A stretch of 39,381 bases of DNA from Alkalibacterium olivapovliticus. Its GTDB lineage: Bacteria > Bacillota > Bacilli > Lactobacillales > Carnobacteriaceae_A. The stretch spans positions 1 to 39,381 of the forward strand of contig NZ_PVTO01000025.1 of the NCBI RefSeq assembly GCF_003003275.1, in the 5' to 3' direction. Shown one piece after another: positions 24,493 through 32,954 of the stretch. Each line of letters starts with the position of its first letter. Positions within the stretch are counted from its first letter, which is position 1. Below the pieces are notes generated by a model that saw only the letters and a list, made by a program, of their open reading frames with translations, made no database searches and was not told where the DNA came from. The position numbers and the translations under genes were made by a program.

Positions 24493-26299
24493 CTGCCTTC
24501 ACCTCTGATTCATCCTTTTTGTACCATTCCAGCTGACTCTGATACATAAGTGCATATTTCCCCTTTTGTGCCATCAGACTGGTATGCCTGCCTTGCTCAA
24601 TAATTGTTCCTTTATCAAATACAAGAATCTCATCTGCCAGCTTAATAGATCCTAATCGGTGACTAATAAATAGAGAGGTCGTGTGCTCCATTATCTGTTC
24701 AAACTGCTCATACAGTCTGCTTTCACTCATTGGGTCTAAGGCAGCTGTTGGCTCGTCTAGAATCTTGATTGGCGCAGGATTCATGATCGTCCGTGCCAAT
24801 GCAATCCTCTGCCACTGCCCTCCAGATAGATCGACACCATCTTCTGTAATCTTCCCGAGTGATGTCTCGACTCCTTTTGGCAGTTTATTGATTAAGTCAG
24901 TTAATTTGAAGTCGCTGATTGCCTTAAAAAGTCTATCATCAGTGGTACTCTCTAAATCACCGATCTCTATATTTTCTCTGATCGACAGCTGATATTTAGC
25001 AAAGTCCTGATAGGCAATACTGAACACTGACTTTAAGTCTGAACTGGAATACTCTTTCAATTCTTTTCCGTTCAGTAAAATGTCCCCTTTATAATTCAGG
25101 TATTGGCCTGTCAACAATTTAATAACCGTTGTTTTTCCAGCCCCATTTTCGCCAACAAGCGCATAGTGTTTTCCAGGCTTTATCTCAAAGCTGACATTAT
25201 CCAGTATCTTTTTCTCTGTTCCCGGATAAGTGAACGACACTTGTTTAAATACCAGTTTTTCAAAAATAAAATCTGTCGAATGAGGTGACAGCAAAGCATC
25301 CTCTACTTCTTCAAGTTGGGCGAATTGGCTGAGCTCTTTTAGGAACTCAACGTCTTTCGTAAACTTGCTCAACACATTCGGCAACCAGCCTCCAAGGGTA
25401 TTGGACAAAGAAATACTGGCGGTCGTCAATGAGATAAACAGGCCAACTGAAATGAGTTGAGTCGCTACAGGCTGTAGTAATACCAGCATGACGCTTCCCG
25501 CCGTTACTACCGTCAGCATGCCACTGATAGCCAACTGGGTATCGGTCTTTTTCCTGGCTGCTTGTTTGTGTACTCTGACGTATTCAAAACGGTTCCACAA
25601 TTCTCTAGTTACTTTATCTCCATATCCAAATAACGTACGCTCTAAGACTGCATCGCGCCCACTAGACACTTCAGCCAAGTAGACTGCCTTACGCTCAACT
25701 TTGGACACATCACGTTCTGCTTCATATACTGTTTTCCCGGCTTTTGCACCAAAATAAAAAGCGGGTGCGGAAAAGAGCACAATGATAGGAGCGACCAACC
25801 AGACATTGACTAATAGAATAATCAGAATCCCCGCCACCTGAATGGTAATGTCAATGAGACTCAGTACGTTCTGATATTGGTCAATGATCTGAGTGTCCGC
25901 CGAATCGGTTATGCGTTTGATCAAATCGTATGTATCCGGATCCTCAATATAGCGATAAGCCAGCTTGCCTCGTTTTTCGACAAGCTCTACCCGGTAACTC
26001 AGCCGGGTCTGAATGAGAAATTTACTTTTAATATACTTATTCGACACGTTAACGACCTGTCTTAAAAAGCTAAGCAGTCCCAGGACCACAATAGGTAAGA
26101 CCATTTGCTCAGGACTGACCGCCTCATTGACCACTGCCAAAGACGTATTGATGAAATGAGCGGTTACAACAATCAGAGCGGGTCCTGATAGCGCCACCAT
26201 TAATCGGGATACTAAAATCACCACCGCTAATGTTGGGGCTACCTTGAAAGACAGTTTAATTAAATCAAAAATGGTATATACTCGTTTCTCCAGTATCAT
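24485..26299 (-). CDS. ABC exporter, fused permease and ATPase, first subunit
   Basis: 604 residues, with the same domain order as its partner. The membrane part has long helices such as AVVILVSRLMVALSGPALIV. The ATPase has GENGAGKTTVIKLLTG, LSGGQWQRIALARTI, ILDEPTAALDP and LFISHRLGSI. First gene of a two-gene operon; the ribosome site before its ATG is weak (GTGAGAG). Two fused half-transporters encoded in tandem normally make a heterodimeric exporter. Nearby genes offer the small basic proteins at 21736 and 38608-38913 as possible cargo, but nothing in the sequence ties them together. Confidence 0.9.
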   Translation of the reverse strand: MILEKRVYTIFDLIKLSFKVAPTLAVVILVSRLMVALSGPALIVVTAHFINTSLAVVNEAVSPEQMVLPIVVLGLLSFLRQVVNVSNKYIKSKFLIQTRLSYRVELVEKRGKLAYRYIEDPDTYDLIKRITDSADTQIIDQYQNVLSLIDITIQVAGILIILLVNVWLVAPIIVLFSAPAFYFGAKAGKTVYEAERDVSKVERKAVYLAEVSSGRDAVLERTLFGYGDKVTRELWNRFEYVRVHKQAARKKTDTQLAISGMLTVVTAGSVMLVLLQPVATQLISVGLFISLTTASISLSNTLGGWLPNVLSKFTKDVEFLKELSQFAQLEEVEDALLSPHSTDFIFEKLVFKQVSFTYPGTEKKILDNVSFEIKPGKHYALVGENGAGKTTVIKLLTGQYLNYKGDILLNGKELKEYSSSDLKSVFSIAYQDFAKYQLSIRENIEIGDLESTTDDRLFKAISDFKLTDLINKLPKGVETSLGKITEDGVDLSGGQWQRIALARTIMNPAPIKILDEPTAALDPMSESRLYEQFEQIMEHTTSLFISHRLGSIKLADEILVFDKGTIIEQGRHTSLMAQKGKYALMYQSQLEWYKKDESEVKADA

Positions 26300-26433
26300 T
26301 ATATACTCTCACAATCTATGTATTTTGAAGCGCTTTTATTTGTCAGTCCACTTAACTATACCGTATACAGACATAAAAGTATCTAGCAGGGAAGCCTATC
26401 ATTTTTGGAACTAGAATCTCCTGTACTCATGTA

Positions 26434-26946
26434 TCACCCAAATTTTATAACTGCCCGTATATCCCTTATATCCTGATCACTTAAATAGCGTTTTGGAATA
26501 ATGATTGCTGATACGGCACTTACGTAAAGAATAAGCATATCATCGGATTCTTTAATGGATTTGACTGCCCTTTTTGATAAGGTTGAAGTCGCGCTTTCTT
26601 CTGTAAAAATCAAGTTGTCCCCGACAATCTCCAGTGATTTCTTCCCGAATAACGATGAGTTGTCTCCTTCATTCAATAGTTTTACAGTCTGTTTCCTAAC
26701 TGTCTTTTTATGCTGCTTCGGATACGAGTTAATCCAATAAATATAAAACAGGACAGCCGTAATCATCCAGAGTATTCTCGGCTGATTAAAAACCAGCGTC
26801 CCCGTGAAATAGATGACCGGCATAGAAAGGACTGGCAAGACAAACCTTATCGTATTATACCAATTCTTTTGCGATGGGGAATGTTGTATGTGATACAAGT
26901 TAAAATTGACATAATCTTCTTCTTTAACCTCGTATGCTATTGTCAT
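26434..26946 (-). CDS. YcxB-like membrane protein
   Basis: 170 residues. Two membrane segments (about 36-56 and 60-78) are followed by a cytosolic domain with LIFTEESATSTLSKRAVKSI, then ESDDMLILYVSAVSAIIIPKRYL, the YcxB-like C-terminal signature (a small PH-like domain). The N-terminal EVKEEDYVNFNLYHIQHSPS is also typical. Function unknown; proteins of this type are scattered in Firmicutes. It stands alone upstream of the exporter operon. Confidence 0.8.
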   Translation of the reverse strand: MTIAYEVKEEDYVNFNLYHIQHSPSQKNWYNTIRFVLPVLSMPVIYFTGTLVFNQPRILWMITAVLFYIYWINSYPKQHKKTVRKQTVKLLNEGDNSSLFGKKSLEIVGDNLIFTEESATSTLSKRAVKSIKESDDMLILYVSAVSAIIIPKRYLSDQDIRDIRAVIKFG

Positions 26947-27143
26947 GACTACCTCACCCTATTATTTTTCATTAAGTATACTAAATCACAAGACGATATA
27001 CTATATAACAATTAAGTAAAACTCAATTTTATAAATAGTCTTACAACTGCCCTCCATTGTCTGGCAATCCTTTTCTTATATAGTATGGTTGGGTTAGAGA
27101 TGAGGGAACTGGAGAACTACATATTATGAAGGTTTAAGGATAC

Positions 27144-27257
27144 ATGGTAGATAAAGAGACACGCTGTACACATTATCACGGAGAAAAAGATATTATCGCA
27201 ATCAATTTAACCTTTTCTTTACTGAAGAAGAGAGAGTATAAGGCTGGATACTTTTAA
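27144..27257 (+). pseudogene. N-terminal fragment of a CHY zinc-finger protein
   Basis: AAGGATAC and ATG open a frame reading MVDKETRCTHYHGEKDIIAI, the beginning of a CHY-type zinc-finger protein (Cys-x-His-Tyr-His ligands). In intact members a CC-x-x-Y-x-C-x-x-CH block follows; here homology stops after about 20 codons, near 27203, and unrelated sequence runs to a stop at 27255. The break coincides with the end of an opposite-strand fragment at 27202-27420, so a deletion or recombination joint lies at 27203. Confidence 0.72.
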
Positions 27258-27420
27258 GACGTGCTATCTCTATTTTCTCTTTTGTTTCAGGATCTTTAAA
27301 AGGTATCAACTTTAAAGCAATCTCAGCAAATTTACTGGATATGCTCCTAACTTCTTTCTTTGCTTTCCACACGAATCCTACTCATGAGATTAGTAAAGCG
27401 ATGAAAATAAATTTGTTTTT
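27202..27420 (-). pseudogene. Remnant of a small membrane-anchored protein with an internal TGA
   Basis: A 72-codon frame carries a hydrophobic N-terminal helix (FIFIALLIS-stop-VGFVW), then KKEVRSISSKFAEIALKLIP, FKDPETKEKIEIARLKSIQP and a basic end, KKRLN. A TGA interrupts the helix at 27382-27384 and another lies just before the start region. It resembles the cytosolic tail of a small anchored protein. Family unknown. Two stops and no start codon mark it as decayed. Confidence 0.45.
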
Positions 27421-27454
27421 TCACAAATATTCTTCCTTTCGTAACAGTATACTT

Positions 27455-27631
27455 CTATTGGATAGGTTCCTGCGAGTCCCCTCTTTGCAGATTCCCTACA
27501 AACCTGTCGATAGAATCACTAAAGACTTCTACTTCTATCAAAGAATCTGAAGAGTTCTCGACAAACGTTATATTTACAACTTCTCTTTCATTAATGACAT
27601 AATATAGATCACACTTAACCGAAGTATTCCT
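27455..27631 (-). pseudogene. Unidentified coding remnant
   Basis: 58 open codons with protein-like composition: VKCDLYYVINEREVVNITFV, then ENSSDSLIEVEVFSDSIDRF. There is no start codon in frame and a stop lies just upstream; a neighbouring frame continues with GIKEYFG, which suggests a frameshift. I do not recognise it. It lies in the decay zone between the CHY and epimerase fragments. Confidence 0.35.
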
Positions 27632-27668
27632 TTATTCCATGATCCAATACTAATTTTTTTTAAACAAA

Positions 27669-27862
27669 TCACGAAATTGTAATGACCTTACGATCAATAT
27701 AACTTTGAACGCTTGCCTCTACTACTTGTACTGCTGAATACCTTGGATTGTATTCGATTAACTTTTTAGCGTTTTCGATGCAGTAGTAACCACTGCGGGC
27801 AATATGGTAATACGATACATTCGTCTGTCTTTCATCTTCTACGTAGTCACACCACGAGTTTA
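27669..27862 (-). pseudogene. C-terminal fragment of an epimerase, duplicate of 11101-12054
   Basis: Translates to NSWCDYVEDERQ, then SYYHIARSGYYCIENAKKLI, then EYNPRYSA and VVEASVQSYIDRKVI. This matches the last ~64 residues of the intact enzyme at 11101-12054 (WCEYINDER, SYHHLARSGYYSIENAKRLL, VVEASIQSYLDRDVI) at roughly 70% identity. The rest of the gene is gone; a stop precedes the fragment. A former paralogue or xenologue. Confidence 0.88.
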
Positions 27863-27923
27863 TTTATTTTCTGTCTTGACTACCTGATAAAAAAGTTAAG
27901 GGCCACATCGACTTCCGGCAGTC

Positions 27924-28838
27924 TTACTTCACATAATCATATAGGGCCATCATTGCAAATAAGAACGCTCCGACACCATGCAGATCATCTGTCGAAGTAG
28001 GACGGTCAACATAATAGTCGTAGGTTCCTGTGGATGTTCCAATACAGATTCCTTTTACACGGAGAGCTTCTCCATCTTCTTCGGTCATATGCTCCATCAG
28101 ACCATTAAAACCTCTGACCAGTACATCTTTATATTCTTTACTTATATAGCCGTGCTCTAAAGCTTTAGCGATAGTATAAAGATATAATGATGAACTGGAT
28201 GATTCCAGCCAATTGCTTCCAGAATATCGAGCAGCGCAGTGCCAGCCGGCCGATCTTCCCCAAAACTCTGGTGAGCATTCAGTTTCTTTATCTGCCCACG
28301 GCTGAACCTTTTTTTCATCTCAGGCATGATAAAGCAGTCCTGTTTCAGGATCGGTCATATGCTTATGCATTAGATGCTCTTGATATAACACAAATTGAAT
28401 CAGATCCTTTTCATGGAACTGATTCGCATATTTGATTAAATAAGGTCCTGCCATGTACAGTCCATCCAACCACATACCGTTTTCAGAAGTGCGGTTGATA
28501 GTATCAATGATTTCTCTCAATTTACGGGCAACAATCATATATTTTGGATGATTAGTGACTTCTATAATTTAAATAACAGGATACCTACCTGAATCGTATC
28601 CAACTGGTCACGTTCATACAGCAGATTGCCCTGATCATTGATCAAGGCATCGTAATACCCTTTTATATAACCTAAATAGTCATCGTTTCCAGTTTTTTCC
28701 CATACTTTCATCATACCTAACAAGAATATACTTTGTGATAATGAAAGACCATTTCCGGTGGAAATTTTTCTGGTGTAAATTTCTTCATCAATGTCTGACA
28801 CGATCTTTCTGCTATTTTCAGTAAGTCCTCTGTTCTAA
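27924..28838 (-). pseudogene. Decayed GH105 unsaturated glucuronyl/rhamnogalacturonyl hydrolase
   Basis: Read in pieces, the fragments cover much of a YteR/YesR-type protein: an N-terminal helix repeat (LSQSIFLLGMMKVWEKTGND), the LDTIQVGILLF segment, the active-site region MWLDGLYMAGPYLIKYA, GLLYHA, PWADKETECSPEFWGRSAGW, NWLESSSSSLYLYTIAKAL and the C-terminal TSTDDLHGVGAFLFAMMALY. Lesions: a frameshift near 28562-28570, a TGA replacing the Trp after YHA at 28320-28322, and an internal deletion of several dozen codons after SAGWHCAARYSG. No start codon remains. Intact enzymes cleave unsaturated uronic acid from pectin or glycosaminoglycan-type oligosaccharides in the cytosol. Confidence 0.88.
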
Positions 28839-28927
28839 ACGTTTTTTTTATTCACTCTTCTGCTCGTTTACAACAAAGCAGACAGCTAGAACACCTGTCC
28901 CAGTCTCTGTTTCCTACGCATTATTTT

Positions 28928-29606
28928 CTAAGCAGTTTTTTTTCTATAGCCAGTAGGGGTCATCCCTGTATGTTTCTTAAATAAACTGCTGAAATAGTAG
29001 GAATTACTGTAGCCTGTCTCACTGACGATTTCATACGTCTTTAATTGGGTAGTGCTCAAAAACATTTTTGCTTTCTCCATTCTCAAACTCAACAAGTATT
29101 CTGTAAAAGTTTCACCCATTTCTTCTTTGAATAAATTACTTAAATAAGGAGCTGTCACATGAATTTCGTCTGCCAATTTACTTAAAATCAAGTCCGGCTG
29201 ACTATAACAGCGGTTTATATAGGCAGTCGTTCTTTTAATAAGGGAATCGGACAGTGATTCTTTTTCATTGCGTTCAGTATAAGCTCTCCATTTTTCAAGC
29301 GGCTCCTTATTGATCTTCATGGATATTAACAGACATGATTTTTTTGTTTCTTTCGTAGACATTAATTTTATCTGTTTCATTTTGTGTCAGTTGATTAAGC
29401 GATCTGCTCGTGTATGTAACCAGATTGAGTGCCATTCTTTTTATTTCATTTAAATTGAACATGTTAGTCTCTGCCAAATCCATAAAAGATTCGATACGCT
29501 TTATTTCTTCTTTTTGATATACAATAGGATCACTGATTGATTCTACGATGTACTGGTCTCTTTCCATCAGCCAGTCGTTCTTCGCTTCCAATACAGCAGA
29601 TTTCAT
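28928..29606 (-). pseudogene. Frameshifted AraC-family regulator
   Basis: The C-terminal part (28928-about 29300) is an AraC/XylS double helix-turn-helix: LADEIHVTAPYLSNLFKEEM, then YEIVSETGYSNSYYFSSLFK and HTGMTPTGYRKK. The upstream part is open in another frame (29307-29606) and looks like the helical region before the DNA-binding domain of YesN-like regulators (ESFMDLAETNMFNLNEIKRM). The frames cross between about 29307 and 29380, and the N-terminal sensor is missing. It lies beside the GH105 remnant, the usual pairing in pectin-utilisation loci, and would have controlled it. Confidence 0.82.
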
Positions 29607-29706
29607 TTATAATCGCAACAAGTCAAATCGTATCGTTCCTAAATCATTCTTATATAACTGTCGTCGGATTTCTAATAACAGTACGTTTACTCTTTAATTA
29701 TAGACT

Positions 29707-29747
29707 AAAAAAGACAAGACCGAGCATGCTCTCAGTCCTGTCTTTTT
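29707..29747 (-). terminator. Terminator of the OsmC gene
   Basis: AAAAAGACA...GAC...GAGC pairs with GCTC...GTC..TGTCTTTTT, with a small internal mismatch region and T-runs on both sides. It lies about 40 bases past the OsmC stop. Confidence 0.78.
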
Positions 29748-29789
29748 CAACTTTATTATACAGGTAAGGACCCCTCTATATTACATAGG

Positions 29790-30257
29790 CTACTGGGGTG
29801 TACTCTCTTTTTTTCCCCAGTGTGTTTCGATTTCTACCCCTGCATCTTTAGCCAAATTATACAGTGGACACCGTTTTTCTACTGTTTCTTTTAACTGTTG
29901 AAAAGATGCTTCTGTTTCCTCAGTTTCCACCTCAATATCCAAGCTAATGGTTTTAAAATAAGTCTGCACTCCTTCAACTCCTTTGAAACCCCGGGGATCC
30001 AATGTGCCTTCTGCAGCATATGTAACGTTTCGGTATTGAAAACCCATCTCTTTCGCTGCATAAGCAATCATTATAGATGTGCAGGCCGAAAGGGAAGCTA
30101 AAAAGTATTCCAGCGGGTTCGCTCCCTCGTTTGTTCCACCTAGTCTTTCCGGTTCATCGATTATGATCGACGGGACGTCTCTCACCTGCACTGTATTTTT
30201 GAATCCTTTTTTCGATCCCCCTTTAATGCTAAGGGTTGCTGTTGGGTATTCTGTCAT
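29790..30257 (-). CDS. OsmC-family peroxiredoxin-like protein
   Basis: 155 residues. OsmC/Ohr proteins are cytosolic dimers that reduce organic hydroperoxides with two cysteines. Both are present here: LSACTSIMIAYAAKEMGF and EKRCPLYNLAKDAGVEIE. The GGTNEGANPLEYFLASLSAC stretch is the usual OsmC signature. It is closer to the YhfA/OsmC group than to Ohr. AAGGAGAG lies upstream. It is the only intact gene between 27 and 32 kb, with neighbours that are pseudogenes. Confidence 0.9.
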   Translation of the reverse strand: MTEYPTATLSIKGGSKKGFKNTVQVRDVPSIIIDEPERLGGTNEGANPLEYFLASLSACTSIMIAYAAKEMGFQYRNVTYAAEGTLDPRGFKGVEGVQTYFKTISLDIEVETEETEASFQQLKETVEKRCPLYNLAKDAGVEIETHWGKKESTPQ

Positions 30258-30548
30258 TTTTCTCTCTCCTTATAATCAAACTAGTTTATTCAACTGTCCT
30301 TTACTATATCCAGTGTGCCGATTTGAAACAAGTTTTTCTCCTGTCTATATAAAAATGGAACAAAAGACTCTCCTTACATCTTTCCGTAGCTTCCTGACTA
30401 CTTACACCTTTGTCACCGGTCTATCAACTGTTTCTTACACTGTTACCTAGAATAATAATCTACTCTGTCTCACTCTTCATTCAAATCATACAAGTTTTCA
30501 AAAACAAAATTGTTTTCTTTCGGTATTGCTAAATATTTTTTGCAAAAA
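30258..30548. other. Intergenic region without recognised genes
   Basis: AT-rich spacer upstream of OsmC. Open frames here lack ribosome sites and protein-like composition. It should hold the OsmC promoter; I could not place it with confidence. Confidence 0.5.
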
Positions 30549-30579
30549 TAAAAAAGCTGAGCATTGCGTCCAGCTTTAA
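30549..30579 (-). terminator. Terminator after the dps remnant
   Basis: AAAGCTG pairs with CAGCTTT around an 11-base loop, and a T-run follows on the - strand. It lies just past the dps stop. Confidence 0.75.
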
Positions 30580-30594
30580 AATAGTCAGATAGTC

Positions 30595-31072
30595 TTATTT
30601 AGTTTCCTCATGCGGTTCATTCCCAAGGAACACCTGCAGCATCCACACAGTCAGATTTACTTTTTCTTTCAAGACAATCAATATGTCGTTGGATACAAAA
30701 TCTTCTTTGTCTTCAGTTTACTTAATCCCTTCTGATAGGAAGTTGCCGTATGCTTTATAATTATTGACGACCGCACGGAACATTTCTTCTTCAGTAAGAT
30801 TTTTATCTCTTGCATTTTCTTTCAGTACAGAATGTTCCAAAACCTCACCCAGTGTAGAGTAAGGTTCTCCGCCAACAGCCAGCAATCAGCAGTCGTTCAG
30901 CCACTTCGTCCATTGCCTCTGTGATTTCATCGTAAAATTCTTCGGACTTCTCATACAAAGCAAAGAAATGAGGGCCTTTTATATACCAACGGAACTGATG
31001 AAGCCGGGTATAAAACACCCCTTGGCCTGCGACCAAATCATTAAAATAGCCTTTAACGTCTGAATATGCCAT
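30595..31072 (-). pseudogene. dps: Inactivated Dps-family ferritin-like protein
   Basis: GAGGAG and ATG open a normal Dps start: MAYSDVKGYFNDLVAGQGVF, LHQFRWYIKGPHFFALYEKS and FYDEITEAMDEVAERLL, with the ferroxidase His/Asp/Glu pattern. A 4-base tandem duplication (GCTGGCTG, + strand 30876-30883) then shifts the frame. Past it the second frame continues as GGEPYSTLGEVLEHSVLKEN and AVVNNYKAYGNFLSEGIK. A TAA at 30718-30720 interrupts it, and the tail ends in NEPHEETK. Two lesions mean no full-length iron-storage/DNA-protection protein. An IS remnant begins 88 bases upstream of the start. Confidence 0.9.
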
Positions 31073-31159
31073 TATTTAATCTCCTCGTTATTATTTTTAA
31101 AAATTATTCCCTACTGATGGCAAAACACAAGGAGAACGTTTATTATATTAATTATTACT

Positions 31160-32037
31160 TTCCTGAATAATTCATAGCTCTACATTTGAACCTTTTATTC
31201 AAAAGATTAATCGTTTTTTGAGATATTTTAATCACTTTCCATTAAATGATCCGTTTTAAGACTGCTTTCTCTCTTAGTGACTGTCCAAAGACTTCTTTTG
31301 TATAATTTTGGGCATTCTTCTAATAAATTCTTTAGTAGAAAAATTATCAACTGACTAGCTTATATCCATTGACTGGACCGCCTCAGGGGGTCGAAGACAG
31401 CATAGAATTCATTTTGATAAACATCGTAACTAGACAGTTTAAGATAGATTCGTCTGTCTGTTTGAACGAGTTTGCCAGCGACTTTAAGAAGTTTTAGTCG
31501 AATGGACTGAATAGTCATTCCCTGGTTCACTTCTTCAAAACCAATGGTCTTTAAAAAGTTGATGAGATTGTAAGCAAGTAAGCTCATCACCATTCTGACA
31601 TGATTTTCCAAGAAGCGTGGACTATCTGTTTTATCAAAATAAAATCCCGTTTTCGCTTCTTTGATGAAGTTTTCCATTGTTCCGCGTTTGGCATAAAGAG
31701 AAAATAGTACTTCAGGCGACACATTATCTGAAAGATTAGTCACAATGAGTGCGTGTTGAAAGTGGAGTTCTCCTGCTTCACGGACAGATCTAATACAGAC
31801 ACGACGGGTTTTCGACCATCTGTATGGAAAATTGTGATGTTTGAATTGAATTTAACTTGATTTTTGTGTAAGTTAATCATGAAGATAACTCCTTTCTTTT
31901 GGTTGGTTTAGTCACCTTAACCATAGCAGAACGGGGTTCTTTTCTCATCACTTAACAGGTGAAACCGAATGAGCAAAATAAGCTTGCCTTTAGGCAATTT
32001 TTACAAGGTTCCTAGAGAAGCGTGAATTATTCAGGAA
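31160..32037 (-). mobile_element. Internally deleted IS1380-family element
   Basis: A perfect 15-bp inverted repeat TTCCTGAATAATTCA (31160-31174, complement at 32023-32037) brackets the transposase remnant and marks the probable ends. The element is 878 bp, about half the length of a complete IS1380 relative. No target duplication is obvious beside the repeats. With its ends kept it could still be moved by a full-length relative. Confidence 0.65.
31360..31880 (-). pseudogene. IS1380-family transposase with internal deletion
   Basis: AAAGGAGT and an ATG at 31880 start the normal N-terminus (VKFNSNITIFHTDG). About 25 codons on, the sequence jumps and changes frame to the C-terminal region: REAGELHFQHALIVTNLSDN, LFSLYAKRGTMENFIKEAKT, GFYFDKTDSPRFLENHVRMV and a final VYQNEFYAVFDP. 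ENFIKEAK contains the last acidic residue of the DDE triad; the two upstream aspartate regions are deleted. Not functional. Confidence 0.88.
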
Positions 32038-32117
32038 TCTATATACTATATAAAATTTGATTTAAACGCTGGATTTTATATTTTTTTCATCTCCTATAAA
32101 CTAACAACTAGTTAAAA

Positions 32118-32951
32118 CTAGTCATTGAATAACCCTTTATGCTCTTCTACCCATTGATAAAATGTTTTTGGAGATTTCCCAGTCAGTTTTTCTACTAGAC
32201 CATTGGGTACTATTCCCATTTCTGGTGTATTCTCCGTCATTTCTACATAAAACGCTATCTCCTTTTCGGATGCTCCAGCGCGTTTGAGCTCTTCTTTCAT
32301 TTCCTGCAGTGTTTGTTCCTGATATACAATCGGAACGCTCAACGCATTACTTAAAGTATCCAGTTGTTCAGCAACCGTGATCGCTTCTTTACCATTTATA
32401 GAATAGGTTTTAGCGTGATGCTGATTTTCTAAAAGAACTGTTACAACAACACGTGCAATATCTTCTTCGTGAATGAGAGCAGATCCTTTATTCAGATTTG
32501 GTTCTTTGATAACTGACTTATCTTGAATAGCCTCTTTCCACCCATTCATTTCCAGAGCATTTGCCATAAAGCCAGCAGCTTGAACGAAGGTCCATTCCAG
32601 AGAACTATTTTTAATTGCATCCCGTAATTCGTCATCACCGTAAACAGCATTTAAGACTACTTTTTTAACGCCTGCTTCTTCTGCCAAGGATATTATATCA
32701 GGGGACGTGACCAGTTCATCATCTCCCATTTTATCGGTAGATCCAATCAGGTACAGTCCATCTATTCCTTGTAATGCTTCTTTAAACGTTTCAGGATTTT
32801 TCAAATCTCCTTTGACCCACTCTATGGCAGCTGATGCTTCTCTTTTCTCTGGGTTCCTTGTTAACGCGCGAACCTTTTCTCCGCGCTTAACTAACTGATC
32901 GACTATGTGTTTTCCGACTGTCCCAGTCGCTCCTGTAACGAAGTATGTCAT
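32118..32951 (-). CDS. NmrA-like NAD(P)-binding oxidoreductase
   Basis: 277 residues. MTYFVTGATGTVGKHIVDQL gives the Rossmann GxxGxxG motif and RALTRNPEKR the phosphate-binding side. SLEWTFVQAAGFMANALEMN and ALIHEEDIARVVVTVL are typical of the atypical SDR group that includes NmrA and quinone oxidoreductase QOR2. No classical Tyr-x-x-x-Lys pair is apparent, so it may sense or reduce small molecules such as quinones. It follows a WYL regulator gene by 3 bases and is very likely its target and operon partner. Confidence 0.88.
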   Translation of the reverse strand: MTYFVTGATGTVGKHIVDQLVKRGEKVRALTRNPEKREASAAIEWVKGDLKNPETFKEALQGIDGLYLIGSTDKMGDDELVTSPDIISLAEEAGVKKVVLNAVYGDDELRDAIKNSSLEWTFVQAAGFMANALEMNGWKEAIQDKSVIKEPNLNKGSALIHEEDIARVVVTVLLENQHHAKTYSINGKEAITVAEQLDTLSNALSVPIVYQEQTLQEMKEELKRAGASEKEIAFYVEMTENTPEMGIVPNGLVEKLTGKSPKTFYQWVEEHKGLFND

Positions 32952-32954
32952 CCT

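Noticed and set aside
30079-30450. 123-codon + strand ORF opposite OsmC
   Set aside because: Shadow of the OsmC gene; composition and lack of a ribosome site do not support it.
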